A stretch of DNA of 64,000 nt from Sinorhizobium fredii USDA 257 (GCF_000265205.3 NC_018000.1:558001-622000); one strand, 5' to 3'; shown: positions 45,880-55,075, counted from the first letter of the stretch. Translations and numbers: made by a program. Notes: generated from the sequence alone by a model not told the origin.

Positions 45880-45894
45880 GAACAAAGCAAGAAC
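45880..45894 (-). promoter_or_regulatory. LexA (SOS) box of alphaproteobacterial type
   Basis: GAAC-N7-GAAC on the + strand reads GTTC-N7-GTTC on the - strand, exactly the direct-repeat LexA site known from Rhizobium, Sinorhizobium and Agrobacterium. It lies 67 bases before the radical SAM start, and its second half-site overlaps a possible -35 (TTGTTC) for that gene. It could also affect the divergent glycosyltransferase. Confidence 0.7.
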
Positions 45895-45987
45895 AAAAAT
45901 TGCTGCGCTGCGCAATCGCCGCCGCTACGGTCGCTAATACCCCTGAAGAATTGTGGTATTTGTTGTGCCGATGCGTTAGGAGACGGT

Positions 45988-46524
45988 ATGCTGACGATCA
46001 TAATGGAGACGCGGGACAATGAAGCGGAACTCGCGCAGACATTGTCCGTACTTGTCGCCGGGGCTGTCGAAGGGCTCGTCAGTGACGTGATCATCCTGGA
46101 CCACGGCTCCAGAGATGGTTCCGTGCATGTCGCCGATGCGGCCGGCTGCCGTTTCTGCGCCGAATGGGATCTCGCCGATGTCGTCCGTTCCGCGCGCGGT
46201 GATTGGCTGATGCTGCTGGAGCCGGGCGCCCGTCCCATCGGGCGTTGGGTGGACGAGCTCATCGAATATGTCTCGCTCCACAGGGATCCGGCGCGGTTCT
46301 CCCCTTCTCGCCTGCATAGGCGGCCGCTCCTCAAGCGTTTGTCGCAGCGGACCGCGCCGCTCGAGGCCGGGTATCTGATGCGCAAGCAGGATGCCGTGGC
46401 GGTTGCACGCGCCGATATGCAACTCAGCGACATCGCCAACGCTCGGGCGGTCCGCAAGTTGGCGACCGAACTCGTTCCGGCCTGGGTTGCTCTCGGCAAT
46501 CGATCTGCGGCCGAGCGGGCTTGA
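45988..46524 (+). CDS. Short family 2-like glycosyltransferase
   Basis: 178 residues from the ATG at 45988, which follows AGGAGA. The start MLTIIMETRDNEAELAQTLSVL, the nucleotide-sugar segment VIILDHGSRDGSV and the GDWLMLLEPGARP region match the first half of GT-A family 2 transferases. The protein is short and stops soon after the donor domain, so it may be a truncated or minimal member. No membrane helix is seen. Acceptor and sugar are unknown. Confidence 0.75.
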   Translation: MLTIIMETRDNEAELAQTLSVLVAGAVEGLVSDVIILDHGSRDGSVHVADAAGCRFCAEWDLADVVRSARGDWLMLLEPGARPIGRWVDELIEYVSLHRDPARFSPSRLHRRPLLKRLSQRTAPLEAGYLMRKQDAVAVARADMQLSDIANARAVRKLATELVPAWVALGNRSAAERA

Positions 46525-46826
46525 AACGGCCCAAGCCTTTCAGTGTGGTATTGCCGTCACAAGAGGGGCGTGCCTTGCGGCACCCCCTGAAGCGACTCTC
46601 AAATGACCTTGTCTACGAAAAGGGCTTGCCATGCTGCTCCATCTCCTTGTGGTGGGCACCATGTAACATGTTCTGTAAATCTCTCTCCGCAGGGAAAGGG
46701 AAAGAGGCGTCTTCGCTTCGCCCGATGCAAAGGCTCGCTACGTCCACTGCCTTCTGGTGGGCTGACGAGTAGCAATCTAGCGACTTCAACCGTGCGTGGC
46801 TGTTCCAAACGGAACAGGTCGGGCAG
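46525..46826. other. Intergenic region with strong hairpin, glycosyltransferase / moaB
   Basis: AGGGGCGTGCC (46563-46573), a TTGC loop and GGCACCCCCT (46578-46587) form a strong stem 40 bases after the glycosyltransferase stop, without a T-run. Further on, CTCTCTCCGCAGGGAAAGGGAAAGAGG-like text in two parts near 46682-46710 resembles degenerate rhizobial intergenic mosaic elements. No gene is supported. Confidence 0.35.
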
Positions 46827-47369
46827 TCAGCCGCGCTTCAGGTGTTCATCCAGCCGCGGCATGATCTCGACGAAGTTGCAGGGCATGTGCCGGTAATCGA
46901 GCTGCTGCTTCAGGATCCCATCCCAGGCGTCCTTGCAGGCCCCGGGCGAGCCGGGCAGCACGAAGATGAACGTGGCGTTGGCGACGCCGCCCGTTGCCCG
47001 CGACTGGATCGTCGATGTGCCGATCTTGTCGTAGGAGATCCGGTGAAAGACCTCGGAAAACCCGTCCATGCGCTTTTCGAAAAGCGGCTCCAGCGCTTCG
47101 GGCGTCACGTCTCGGCCGGTGAAGCCGGTTCCGCCGGTGGTGATGACGACGTCGATCGACGCATTCAGCGTCCAGGCCCTCACCTGATCGTAGATCCTCT
47201 GGCGGTCGTCGGGCACCAATGCGCGCGCCTCGAGCCGATGGCCGGCCTCGCGTATACGTATCTCGAGCGTGTCGCCGGACTTGTCGTCAGCGCGCGTGCG
47301 CGTATCGGAAACCGTGAGAACGGCGATCCCGACGGCAATGAAGGGGCGCGTTTCGTCGATGTCGGGCAT
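46827..47369 (-). CDS. moaB: Molybdenum cofactor biosynthesis protein B
   Basis: 180 residues of the MoaB/MogA fold: AVLTVSDTRTRADDKSGD, then VVITTGGTGFTGRDVTPEAL (molybdopterin-binding TTGGTG), the GFSEVFHRISYDKIG helix, and FVLPGSPGACKDAWDGIL. The family adenylylates molybdopterin or binds it during cofactor assembly. It starts three bases after the ispE stop, so it is co-transcribed with ispE and the TPR gene. No other molybdenum genes are in the window. Confidence 0.94.
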   Translation of the reverse strand: MPDIDETRPFIAVGIAVLTVSDTRTRADDKSGDTLEIRIREAGHRLEARALVPDDRQRIYDQVRAWTLNASIDVVITTGGTGFTGRDVTPEALEPLFEKRMDGFSEVFHRISYDKIGTSTIQSRATGGVANATFIFVLPGSPGACKDAWDGILKQQLDYRHMPCNFVEIMPRLDEHLKRG

Positions 47370-47372
47370 TTC

Positions 47373-48284
47373 CTATCCTCGCTTCCCGGCGGTTCGGGTG
47401 GCTAGAACGTACCATCCCGGATGATCGGCGGAAATGCGTTGCGCGGCCGCAGCCGCCTTTTCGTCGCCGTCGAACAGACCGAAGCAGGTGGCGCCGGATC
47501 CGGACATCCGTACGAGATCGGCTTCCGCGGCGTGCAATGCCCCAGACACCGCCTCGATCGCCGGCTGCAACGCTCTCGCCGGTCGCTCCAGATCGTTGCG
47601 CATCCCGGCCAGTGCCTTCAGCCAGTCCGCTGCTGTGCGGATGCCTTGCGGAACGGTGAGCGGAGGATTGCGCTTTTGGGCGAGCATCCGGAAGATGACG
47701 GGCGTCGAGACTGCGATGAGCGGATTAACGAGGACGACCGGGAAGGACGGCAGGTCGCCTAGGGGGGCAAGCTCTTCGCCGATCCCCTTGGCAAGGAGCG
47801 GCCTGCCGTCGAGGCACATCGGCACGTCGGCACCGAGTTCCAGGGCGAGGCTCGCGAGCCTTTGCGGCGCAAGCTCGGCCTTCCACAGCGAAAGCAGACC
47901 TCGCAGCGTCGCAGCTGCGTCCGCCGAGCCTCCGCCGATCCCGGAGGCGATCGGCAGGTTCTTCTCCAGATGCAGATGGACAGGGCCCGCAGCATCGCTC
48001 CGATCAATCAATTCCCGCCGCAGCAGGTCGCGGGCGCGCAGCACCAGATTGCCGCTCTTGGCATCGGCCGAAACCTGCAGATCGCGCGAAAAAGGGCCGG
48101 ATACGGTGAAGTTGTCGACGTCCGCCGGCGCGAATGCGACGCGGTCGCCGTCATCTGCAAAAGTGACCAGGCTTTCCAGGAGATGATGTCCGTCGGGACG
48201 TTGGCCGACGACATGCAGTGCCAGGTTGATCTTGGCCGGCGCCACACGGGTCAGCGCGAAGCCGGCTATGCCGTCCACTTGCAT
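47373..48284 (-). CDS. ispE: 4-diphosphocytidyl-2-C-methyl-D-erythritol kinase
   Basis: 303-residue GHMP kinase of the non-mevalonate isoprenoid pathway. It has the N-terminal APAKINLALHVVGQRPDGHH, the ATP loop LPIASGIGGGSADAAATL and the late MSGSGATCFGLF. It phosphorylates the 2-hydroxyl of CDP-ME. The ATG at 48284 lies four bases after the stop of the TPR gene; the frame continues upstream into that gene but the family N-terminus fits 48284. Confidence 0.95.
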   Translation of the reverse strand: MQVDGIAGFALTRVAPAKINLALHVVGQRPDGHHLLESLVTFADDGDRVAFAPADVDNFTVSGPFSRDLQVSADAKSGNLVLRARDLLRRELIDRSDAAGPVHLHLEKNLPIASGIGGGSADAAATLRGLLSLWKAELAPQRLASLALELGADVPMCLDGRPLLAKGIGEELAPLGDLPSFPVVLVNPLIAVSTPVIFRMLAQKRNPPLTVPQGIRTAADWLKALAGMRNDLERPARALQPAIEAVSGALHAAEADLVRMSGSGATCFGLFDGDEKAAAAAQRISADHPGWYVLATRTAGKRG

Positions 48285-48288
48285 GCGG

Positions 48289-50121
48289 TCAGGATTTCCT
48301 GCCCGGCGCGGCGACCTCGGGGCCTGGCTTCTTCGGCAGCGTCTCCTTGGCATCCGCCGCGGCCGGGACATCCTGCTTGAGCGGCGGCAGGCCGTTCTCG
48401 ATCTTTGCCTTGATCTTTGGAACTTCCGCTTCCTCGGGCTTCATTTCGAGCGCCTGGTTCCACTGGAAGACCGCCTCGAGCTTGCGTCCGACCCGCCAAT
48501 AGGCATCGCCAAGATGGTCGTTGATCGTCGGGTCGCCGGCCATCAGTTCGGCGGCGCGCTCCAACTCGGTCACGGCCTCCTCGAAGCGGTCCATCCGGAA
48601 ATAGGCCCATCCGAGCGAATCGACGATGTAGCCGTCATCGGGCTTGAGCTCAACGGCCTTGCGGATCATGTCCAGGCCCTTGTCGAGATTGATGTTCATG
48701 TCGACCCACGAATAGCCGAGATAATTCAGGACCTGAGGCTGATTGGGATTGAGCTCCAGCGCCTTGAGGAAACTCGGTTCCGCCTTCGCCCAGATTTTCT
48801 GCCGTTCGTAGGCGATCCCCCGCTGGAAGAACACCGTCCAGTCGCTGCGCTTCGGCACCGGGCCGATCGCCTCGACGGCGCGGTCGTAGAGTTCGCCCAT
48901 CTCCTTATACGCTTTAGCGTCGGAAAGGACGCTGCCATAGGCGAGATAGTTGCGGATATTCTCCGGATCGACTTCGATCAGCGCCTGCAGATGTTTCTTC
49001 GCCTCGTCGACCTTGCCGACGCCGGCTAGCGCCAGGCCAAGCTGAAGCTCGGACACGCGGCGCATCGGCGAATCTGCCGGCACGCTCTTGTAAAGCGCGA
49101 TGGCCTCTTCCTGTTTCTTCAGATTTTCCGCGATGCCGCCGAGCATGACCAGGATGTCGGCGCTTTCCGGATCGAGGCGGCGCGCCGTCTGCAGATAAAG
49201 CGTAACGATGTCTTCCGCTCCCTCGCGGTTAAGGGCGCCGCCGATCGAAAAGAGGACGGCGGCGGCCCCCTGAGCGGCATTGCGCACCTGCTGTTCCTGG
49301 GGCTCGCCCTCTTCGATGCTCTTTCTGAGCGCCTCGAGCGGCGTGTAGTTGTTGACGAGGCTCTCGCCGACGGAAACCGTATCCAGTGCCTTCTGCTTGT
49401 TGCCCTCACGGGCTTCGAAGCGGGCCAGCGCCTCGACCGCGCGCATGAACGTATCCGGAGCGGCGCTGCCGCCCTCCCGGTCGAGAATGGCGTCGTTCAG
49501 CCTGGCGCGTGCGGTCGTCTTGTCGCCGGCCGCAAGAGCGATCGCGCCGGCGTGATAGTTCTTGAACACCCGGAACCATTCCGGCCCCTCGAGCGCCTTG
49601 ATCTGGGCAATCGCCTCCTTGGGTCGGCCCTGCCCGGACTTCGCCCAGGCCGAGAGAAGCGTGCTCATCAGCCGGTCGAGATCGTTCGGGCCTTGATAGT
49701 TCAGGAGCTTCTGGGCGCTGCGATATTCGCGCTTGCGGATCGCTTCGATGGCGCGGACGGTCGTGGTGATCCGCTCGACGGCCGGATCGGATTTCAACGC
49801 TTCGGCAATCTTGACGCCTTCGTCGAACTTGCCGCTCATCAGCAGCGTGATCATCAGCCGCTGCTTGACTTCGATATTGTCCGGTTCGAACCGGAGGGCA
49901 ATGCGATAGAGCTCCGTTGCCGTTGCGAAATCGCGATCGACGTCGGCCGTCCGCGCCGCCAGGAAGGCGCCGGCGAAGGTGTTGACGCTCCTGATGTCGA
50001 AAGGCCGGGCCTCCTCGACAGCCGCCTTGTCTTCAGCAAAGGCTTGGTGGCTGCCGGTCACACACAGGAGAGCCAGCATTGCCGCGCCGCCGAGGAGGCG
50101 AAGGAGTGTATTATGCCGCAT
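48289..50121 (-). CDS. Exported tetratricopeptide-repeat protein
   Basis: 610 residues from the ATG at 50121, with GAAAGG upstream. The signal peptide LLRLLGGAAMLALLCVTGSHQAFA is followed by many TPR units (for example ATATELYRIALRFEPDNIEVKQR and AEPSFLKALELNPNQPQVLNYLGYSW in pieces), most regular in the C-terminal half, ending in a proline- and lysine-rich tail. TPRs are protein-binding scaffolds, so a periplasmic or outer-membrane assembly role is likely but not shown. It is tightly linked to ispE (4-base gap) and moaB. Confidence 0.9.
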   Translation of the reverse strand: MRHNTLLRLLGGAAMLALLCVTGSHQAFAEDKAAVEEARPFDIRSVNTFAGAFLAARTADVDRDFATATELYRIALRFEPDNIEVKQRLMITLLMSGKFDEGVKIAEALKSDPAVERITTTVRAIEAIRKREYRSAQKLLNYQGPNDLDRLMSTLLSAWAKSGQGRPKEAIAQIKALEGPEWFRVFKNYHAGAIALAAGDKTTARARLNDAILDREGGSAAPDTFMRAVEALARFEAREGNKQKALDTVSVGESLVNNYTPLEALRKSIEEGEPQEQQVRNAAQGAAAVLFSIGGALNREGAEDIVTLYLQTARRLDPESADILVMLGGIAENLKKQEEAIALYKSVPADSPMRRVSELQLGLALAGVGKVDEAKKHLQALIEVDPENIRNYLAYGSVLSDAKAYKEMGELYDRAVEAIGPVPKRSDWTVFFQRGIAYERQKIWAKAEPSFLKALELNPNQPQVLNYLGYSWVDMNINLDKGLDMIRKAVELKPDDGYIVDSLGWAYFRMDRFEEAVTELERAAELMAGDPTINDHLGDAYWRVGRKLEAVFQWNQALEMKPEEAEVPKIKAKIENGLPPLKQDVPAAADAKETLPKKPGPEVAAPGRKS

Positions 50122-50286
50122 GTCAAACCTTTCGTTGCCGATCGTCTCGGCTCGCCGCGTCTTTACTGTTTGTTCCGGGGTCGATCGCAAGTTGCCGAAC
50201 GCAAGTATTGAAGAATAGAATGGCTTTTTTGGCGCAACGCGGCAAGAAATTCCTCCGCGGGAGAATATTGCTTCTCGGCCTGGCGC

Positions 50287-51255
50287 TCAGCTCACCCGAT
50301 CGATGCAGAAATCGATGACTTCGATCAGGGCCGACTTCCAGGGAGACGCCGGCAACGGCGCGAGAGCGTCGCGCGCAATCGTCCCGTAGTGCTGGGCGCG
50401 TGCGATTGTGTCGGTCAGTCCGCCGTAGCGGCGGATGAGGCCGAGCGCCTTTTCGAGATTTGCTTCATCGCTGGCGCCGCCTTCGATCGCCTCGCGCCAG
50501 AAAGCCCGATCCTCCGGCGTGCCGCGACGGTAGGAGAGAATGATCGGGAGTGTGATCTTGCCCTCGCGGAAGTCGTCGCCGACATTCTTGCCGAGGTCGC
50601 TCGACGAGCCGCCATAGTCGAGAACGTCGTCGACGAGCTGGAAGGCGAGACCGAGATTCATGCCGTAGGACTTCAGCGCGTTGCGGTCTGCCCTGCTGGC
50701 GCTCGCAACGATCGGACCGACTTCCGCCGCCGCGGCGAATAGCGCCGCGGTCTTGGCCCGGATGACCTGCAGGTAATCGTCCTCAGTCGTCTCCATGTTC
50801 TTGGCCACAGAGAGCTGCAGGACTTCGCCTTCGGCAATCACCGAGGCGGCGGTCGACAGCACATCGAGCGCGTCGAGCGAGCCGACGTCGACCATCATGC
50901 GGAAAGCCTGTCCAAGCAGGAAGTCGCCGACGAGCACGCTCGCCTGGTTGCCCCAGATCGTCCGCGCTGTCGACTTGCCGCGTCGCAGGTCGCTTTCATC
51001 GACGACGTCGTCATGGAGGAGCGTCGCCGTATGCATGAATTCGACGCTGGTAGCGAGCTTGACATGGGCGTCGCCCTCGTAGCCGAACATCGCAGCGGCG
51101 GCGAGCGTCAGCATCGGCCGCAGGCGCTTTCCCCCGGAGGAAATCAGGTGATTGGCGACCTCCGGGATCATCTGCACGTCGGAGCCCGCTTTGGAGAGGA
51201 TGAGCTGGTTGACGCGCTCCATGTCGGACGATGTCAGGCCGACGAGCGGCTTCAC
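50287..51255 (-). CDS. ispB: Long-chain polyprenyl diphosphate synthase (octaprenyl/decaprenyl)
   Basis: 322-residue trans-prenyltransferase. The first aspartate-rich motif is DDVVDESDLRR (D82-D86) and the second is LVDDVLDYGG; GGKRLRP and the KTAALFAAAAEVG segment also fit. It supplies the isoprenoid tail of ubiquinone; chain length is probably C50 in rhizobia but cannot be read from sequence. The start is a GTG at 51255, with an in-frame stop six codons upstream. It is divergent from the DUF2007 gene. Confidence 0.93.
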   Translation of the reverse strand: MKPLVGLTSSDMERVNQLILSKAGSDVQMIPEVANHLISSGGKRLRPMLTLAAAAMFGYEGDAHVKLATSVEFMHTATLLHDDVVDESDLRRGKSTARTIWGNQASVLVGDFLLGQAFRMMVDVGSLDALDVLSTAASVIAEGEVLQLSVAKNMETTEDDYLQVIRAKTAALFAAAAEVGPIVASASRADRNALKSYGMNLGLAFQLVDDVLDYGGSSSDLGKNVGDDFREGKITLPIILSYRRGTPEDRAFWREAIEGGASDEANLEKALGLIRRYGGLTDTIARAQHYGTIARDALAPLPASPWKSALIEVIDFCIDRVS

Positions 51256-51412
51256 GGAAGCCTGTTTGTTTTATTGTCTTCCAGCGGTATCACTACGCCC
51301 AACGCCCCGGACTCCTGCTTCGTGTCGGCTTCGACAATAGAAAGTGGGGCTTCGGGCGGCAAGAGGCGAATTGCCTCGCCCTCTGCAATTTAAGACGGGA
51401 TCATCAAGGCGA

Positions 51413-51634
51413 ATGAAGGAACTGATCCGCACCAACGACGCCGTGCTGCTCTCCTTTGCGGAAAGCCTGATGAAGGATGCCGGCATTGTATGCCTCATCG
51501 CCGATCGGGACATGAGCATCCTCGAAGGCTCCCTCGGCCTTTTGCCGCGGCGTTTTCTGGTGGCCGACGAGGATGCCGATAGGGCCAGGCGCATTCTGGT
51601 CGATGCCGGCCTGGAAAAGGAATTGCGGCAATGA
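51413..51634 (+). CDS. Small DUF2007-type protein
   Basis: 73 residues from the ATG at 51413 (AAGG upstream). The sequence MKELIRTNDAVLLSFAESLMKD and the C-terminal FLVADEDADRARRILVDAGL match the DUF2007/putative signal-transducing domain, a small ferredoxin-like fold. It is divergent from the polyprenyl synthase and lies 52 bases upstream of the methyltransferase gene, an arrangement common in rhizobia. Function is unknown. Confidence 0.85.
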   Translation: MKELIRTNDAVLLSFAESLMKDAGIVCLIADRDMSILEGSLGLLPRRFLVADEDADRARRILVDAGLEKELRQ

Positions 51635-51686
51635 TGTCTCCCTTGCCGCAACGCGGTCGCGGCCTGTCGGCGGGGCAGTTGCCGCA

Positions 51687-52460
51687 ATGACGACAGCGGA
51701 AACTGTCGATGCGTTTCACCGCGGCAAATTTCATCTGATCCAGCCGCTCGGCCAGGGTCATCGCTCCGGGATGGATGCGATGCTGCTCGCCTCGCTTGTC
51801 TCATGTGAGCGTCCCTGCCGCGTCGCCGATCTCGGTGCGGGCGCCGGCGCGGCCGGCATGGCGGTCGCCTCGCGTCTGGCAGGGGCCGAGGTGCTGCTCG
51901 TCGAGCGTTCGCCGATCATGGCGGATTTTGCCCGCCGCAGCCTTGCCTTGCCGGAGAACGCGCGTTTCGCCGCGCGGGTCGCCGTGCTCGAGGCGGATGT
52001 GTCGCTGAGCGGCAAGGCGCGTGCTGCAGCCGGCCTGCCGGACGACGCCTTCGATCACGTGATCATGAATCCGCCGTTCAACGACGCAGCCGACCGCAGG
52101 ACGCCGGATCGCCTCAAGGCCGAAGCGCATGCGATGAGCGACAAGCTCTTCGAGACCTGGATCAAGACGGCCGGGGCGATTATGCGGCCGGGCGGGCAGC
52201 TTTCGCTCATCGCCCGGCCGGAATCGATCGCCGAGATCATCGCGGCCTGCGGCCGCCGTTTCGGCGGCATCGAAATTACGCCGCTCTTGCCGCGTGCCGG
52301 CGAGAATGCGGTCAGGATTCTGGTGACGGCAATCAAGCAGAGTCGCAAGCGGCTGGCACTCCGGGCGCCGCTGACCATGCACGCGGAACGGACGCACCGT
52401 TTCTCGCCGGAGGTCGATGATCTCAACAACGGCCGCGCCGCCTATCGCCGCCGTGATTAA
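51687..52460 (+). CDS. TrmN6-like SAM-dependent methyltransferase
   Basis: 257 residues from the ATG at 51687. It has the SAM loop VADLGAGAGAAGMAVASRL, the acidic EVLLVERSP after beta-2, and the N6-adenine-type catalytic motif NPPF (VIMNPPFND). The Q-x-x-x-G-x-R-S-G-M-D start (LGQGHRSGMDAMLLA) is typical of tRNA1(Val) A37-N6 methyltransferases (TrmN6/YfiC) and related proteins. Target RNA in this organism is inferred. It follows DUF2007 and precedes a peptidase gene. Confidence 0.88.
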   Translation: MTTAETVDAFHRGKFHLIQPLGQGHRSGMDAMLLASLVSCERPCRVADLGAGAGAAGMAVASRLAGAEVLLVERSPIMADFARRSLALPENARFAARVAVLEADVSLSGKARAAAGLPDDAFDHVIMNPPFNDAADRRTPDRLKAEAHAMSDKLFETWIKTAGAIMRPGGQLSLIARPESIAEIIAACGRRFGGIEITPLLPRAGENAVRILVTAIKQSRKRLALRAPLTMHAERTHRFSPEVDDLNNGRAAYRRRD

Positions 52461-52534
52461 CGGTAAGTAGGCCATTGCGTTTGCTGCGCCAATGCATACA
52501 TGCAGGATCGAGTTCGTATCGGGCAGGAGTTGAA

Positions 52535-53401
52535 ATGGCGAGGTTCTTAAGAAAACTGATGCCGAGGCGTTTTCGCATGGACGGGATTGCGATCCCGGCG
52601 ATCCGGCTTCACGGCACGATCATGTCCGGTGGCGGGCAGTTTCGCCCGGTCCTCAATCTCGCGACCGTCGCGCCTGTTCTCGAAAAGGCCTTCTCGGTCA
52701 AGGAAGCGCCGGCTATTGCCATTTCCGTCAATTCGCCCGGCGGCTCGCCCGTCCAATCCCGGCTGATCTACCAGCGCATTCGCGATCTTGCGGATGAGAA
52801 GAAGAAGCGCGTGCTGATCTTCGTCGAGGACGTCGCTGCCTCGGGCGGCTACATGATCGCGCTCGCCGGAGACGAGATCATCGCCGATCCGAGTTCGATC
52901 GTCGGCTCGATTGGCGTCGTTTCCGGCGGCTTTGGCTTTCCGGAACTGCTGAAGAAAGTCGGCGTTGAACGGCGCGTCTATACTGCAGGCGAGAACAAGG
53001 TCGTGCTCGACCCGTTCCAGCCGGAAAAGGAGCGTGACGTCGAGTTCCTCAAGAGCTTACAGCTGGATATCCACGATACCTTCATCCAACTGGTCAAGGC
53101 CCGCCGCGGCTCGCTGCTTGCCGATCATCCCGATATCTTCTCGGGTCTTTTCTGGACCGGGCGGCGCGGCCAGGAACTGGGCCTCGTCGACGCTCTCGGC
53201 GATATGCGCGGCGAGGTGAAGAGGCGCTACGGCGAAAAGGCGCGCCTCGAACTGATCCAGCCGTCCCGCAGCCTCTTCGGACGCCGTCAGCCGGGTGCGA
53301 CCGTGGACGGATCGATTGCCGCACCCCTGGCCGCGTCGGCCGCTGCGGGCCTCATCGAAGCGATCGAGGAAAGGGCACTTTGGGCGCGCTTCGGCCTATG
53401 A
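52535..53401 (+). CDS. S49-family serine peptidase (SppA/SohB-like)
   Basis: 288 residues from the ATG at 52535. The ClpP-like fold has SVNSPGGSP, the catalytic S103 in VAASGGYM, the SSIVGSIGVVSG stretch and the general base K155 in YTAGENKV, so the Ser-Lys dyad is complete. There is no clear N-terminal transmembrane helix, unlike SppA or SohB; the basic start (RKLMPRRFR) may only attach it to the membrane. A role in degrading signal peptides or membrane proteins is family-based. Confidence 0.9.
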   Translation: MARFLRKLMPRRFRMDGIAIPAIRLHGTIMSGGGQFRPVLNLATVAPVLEKAFSVKEAPAIAISVNSPGGSPVQSRLIYQRIRDLADEKKKRVLIFVEDVAASGGYMIALAGDEIIADPSSIVGSIGVVSGGFGFPELLKKVGVERRVYTAGENKVVLDPFQPEKERDVEFLKSLQLDIHDTFIQLVKARRGSLLADHPDIFSGLFWTGRRGQELGLVDALGDMRGEVKRRYGEKARLELIQPSRSLFGRRQPGATVDGSIAAPLAASAAAGLIEAIEERALWARFGL

Positions 53402-53530
53402 GACAATGGCAACTGATCGGGGGGCATCTGGTCGGGGCCTCTGGTCAGGCGTGCACGGCCGCTGTAACAAAAGCTGCCGCATCTCCTGTCCGAGATCCCG
53501 TCTGATCCAAGGAGGAGCAGAGGAGAAACC

Positions 53531-53722
53531 ATGCCGCAGATCATCCTGCTCTTGATTGTCGCCCTCATCGCCTGGATCGGCTACCGCAAGTTCATCGCCG
53601 ATGCCCAGAAAGTGACGCGTCACCAGGAACGCTTGCGCCGGGAGCGCGAGACCGGCGCCAACGGGACGCTCGTCAAGGATCCGAAGACCGGAGAATATCG
53701 CCTGAAGCGCGACGACGAGTGA
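53531..53722 (+). CDS. Small single-span membrane protein
   Basis: 63 residues. One N-terminal transmembrane helix (IILLLIVALIAWIGY) is followed by a basic, charged cytoplasmic tail (RHQERLRRERETG) and KDPKTGEYRLKRDD. AGGAG lies shortly before the ATG (GGAGCAGAGGAGAAACC). The sequence pattern looks like a real conserved rhizobial protein, but I do not recognise a named family. It sits between the S49 peptidase and glyQ. Confidence 0.75.
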   Translation: MPQIILLLIVALIAWIGYRKFIADAQKVTRHQERLRRERETGANGTLVKDPKTGEYRLKRDDE

Positions 53723-53830
53723 CGTCTGCCGAACGGGTCGGTCTGGCCGTCGGATCGGCAAGGCGCTTGACCCTTGCCTTGCGGCATGGCACCTGTCCGG
53801 CAAGATTTCGAAGAATTCGGACGTGATCCC

Positions 53831-54793
53831 ATGACCATCGCCTCCCTTCCGGACCATATGAACCCGAAGCGTTCCTTCCAGGCTCTGATCCTGACGCTGC
53901 ACAATTACTGGGCCGACAAGGGCTGCGCCGTGCTCCAGCCTTACGACATGGAGGTCGGAGCCGGTACGTTCCATCCGGCGACGACGCTGCGTGCGCTCGG
54001 CCCGAAGCCGTGGCGTGCGGCCTACGTCCAGCCCTCGCGCCGCCCGACCGACGGTCGCTACGGCGAGAACCCCAACCGGCTGCAGCATTATTATCAATAC
54101 CAGGTGCTCCTGAAGCCGAACCCGTCCAATCTGCAGGAACTCTACCTCGGTTCGCTGGAAGCGATCGGCCTCGATCCGCTGCTGCACGATATCCGCTTCG
54201 TCGAGGACGATTGGGAAAGCCCGACGCTCGGCGCCTGGGGACTTGGCTGGGAGTGCTGGTGCGATGGCATGGAAGTCTCGCAATTCACCTATTTCCAGCA
54301 GGTCTGCGGCATCGAGTGCTCGCCGGTTTCCGGCGAGTTGACCTATGGCCTCGAACGTTTGGCGATGTATGTCCAGGGCGTCGACAATGTCTACGACCTG
54401 AACTTCAACGGCCGCGAGGGTGCGGAGAAGATCAGCTATGGCGACGTGTTCCTGCAGGCCGAGCAGGAATATTCGCGGCACAATTTCGAATATGCCAACA
54501 CGGCCATGCTGCATCAGCACTTCATCGACGCCGAGAAGGAGTGCGTGGCGCTACTGGCCGCCGGCGCTCCAGGCGATGCCAGCAACAACCGTCTGCACAA
54601 ATGCGTCCTTCCCGCCTATGACCAGTGCATCAAGGCGAGCCACGTCTTCAACCTACTGGATGCGCGCGGCGTGATCTCGGTCACCGAGCGGCAGAGCTAT
54701 ATCCTGCGGGTTCGCACGCTGGCCAAAGCCTGTGGCGAGGCCTTCCTGCTGACCGACGCAGGCGGTGCAAACGGGGCGAGAGACGCGGCCTGA
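53831..54793 (+). CDS. glyQ: Glycyl-tRNA synthetase alpha subunit
   Basis: 320 residues, class II synthetase catalytic subunit of the alpha2-beta2 glycine enzyme. The core is unmistakable: [61 protein letters not shown], and the [25 protein letters not shown] stretch. Starts at 53831 (MTIASL) or 53858 (MNPKRSF) are both possible. Its partner glyS begins 3.2 kb downstream, with three genes in between. Its stop directly abuts that of a convergent small gene. Confidence 0.96.
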   Translation: MTIASLPDHMNPKRSFQALILTLHNYWADKGCAVLQPYDMEVGAGTFHPATTLRALGPKPWRAAYVQPSRRPTDGRYGENPNRLQHYYQYQVLLKPNPSNLQELYLGSLEAIGLDPLLHDIRFVEDDWESPTLGAWGLGWECWCDGMEVSQFTYFQQVCGIECSPVSGELTYGLERLAMYVQGVDNVYDLNFNGREGAEKISYGDVFLQAEQEYSRHNFEYANTAMLHQHFIDAEKECVALLAAGAPGDASNNRLHKCVLPAYDQCIKASHVFNLLDARGVISVTERQSYILRVRTLAKACGEAFLLTDAGGANGARDAA

Positions 54794-55075
54794 TCAAGCG
54801 GCGACGCTGATCCTTCGGCCGCATGGCAGGACGGCCAGGTTGGCTGGCGGCCGCGTGCCGGTGGACGATTCCCCGTGTTGCGTGCAGAAGAACTGGGTGC
54901 CATCGAGCCGCAACATCGGTTCCAGTGTGATTGATCGCCCATTCGTCAATTCGCCGGCGTAGATTTGCAGGGCGCGGCGAACGCCCGCTGGCCTCTCGAC
55001 CGGTGCTGCGCTCGCATGGGCAGTGAAGAGGGCCGTAAAGGCGACGACGTTGATGAAGGTTGCGAGCGAAGTCAT
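54794..55075 (-). CDS. Small putative secreted protein
   Basis: 93 residues with a clear signal peptide (SLATFINVVAFTALFTAHASA) and a mature part of about 68 residues containing two cysteines (QFFCTQH, VLPCGRR), which may form a disulfide. I do not recognise a family. It is convergent with glyQ, the two stop codons being adjacent with no spacer. The region upstream to 55367 shows no other gene. Confidence 0.6.
   Translation of the reverse strand: MTSLATFINVVAFTALFTAHASAAPVERPAGVRRALQIYAGELTNGRSITLEPMLRLDGTQFFCTQHGESSTGTRPPANLAVLPCGRRISVAA

Noticed and set aside
44670..46022. 450-codon + strand frame opposite the radical SAM gene
   Set aside because: The radical SAM frame has clear motifs; the opposite frame has none.
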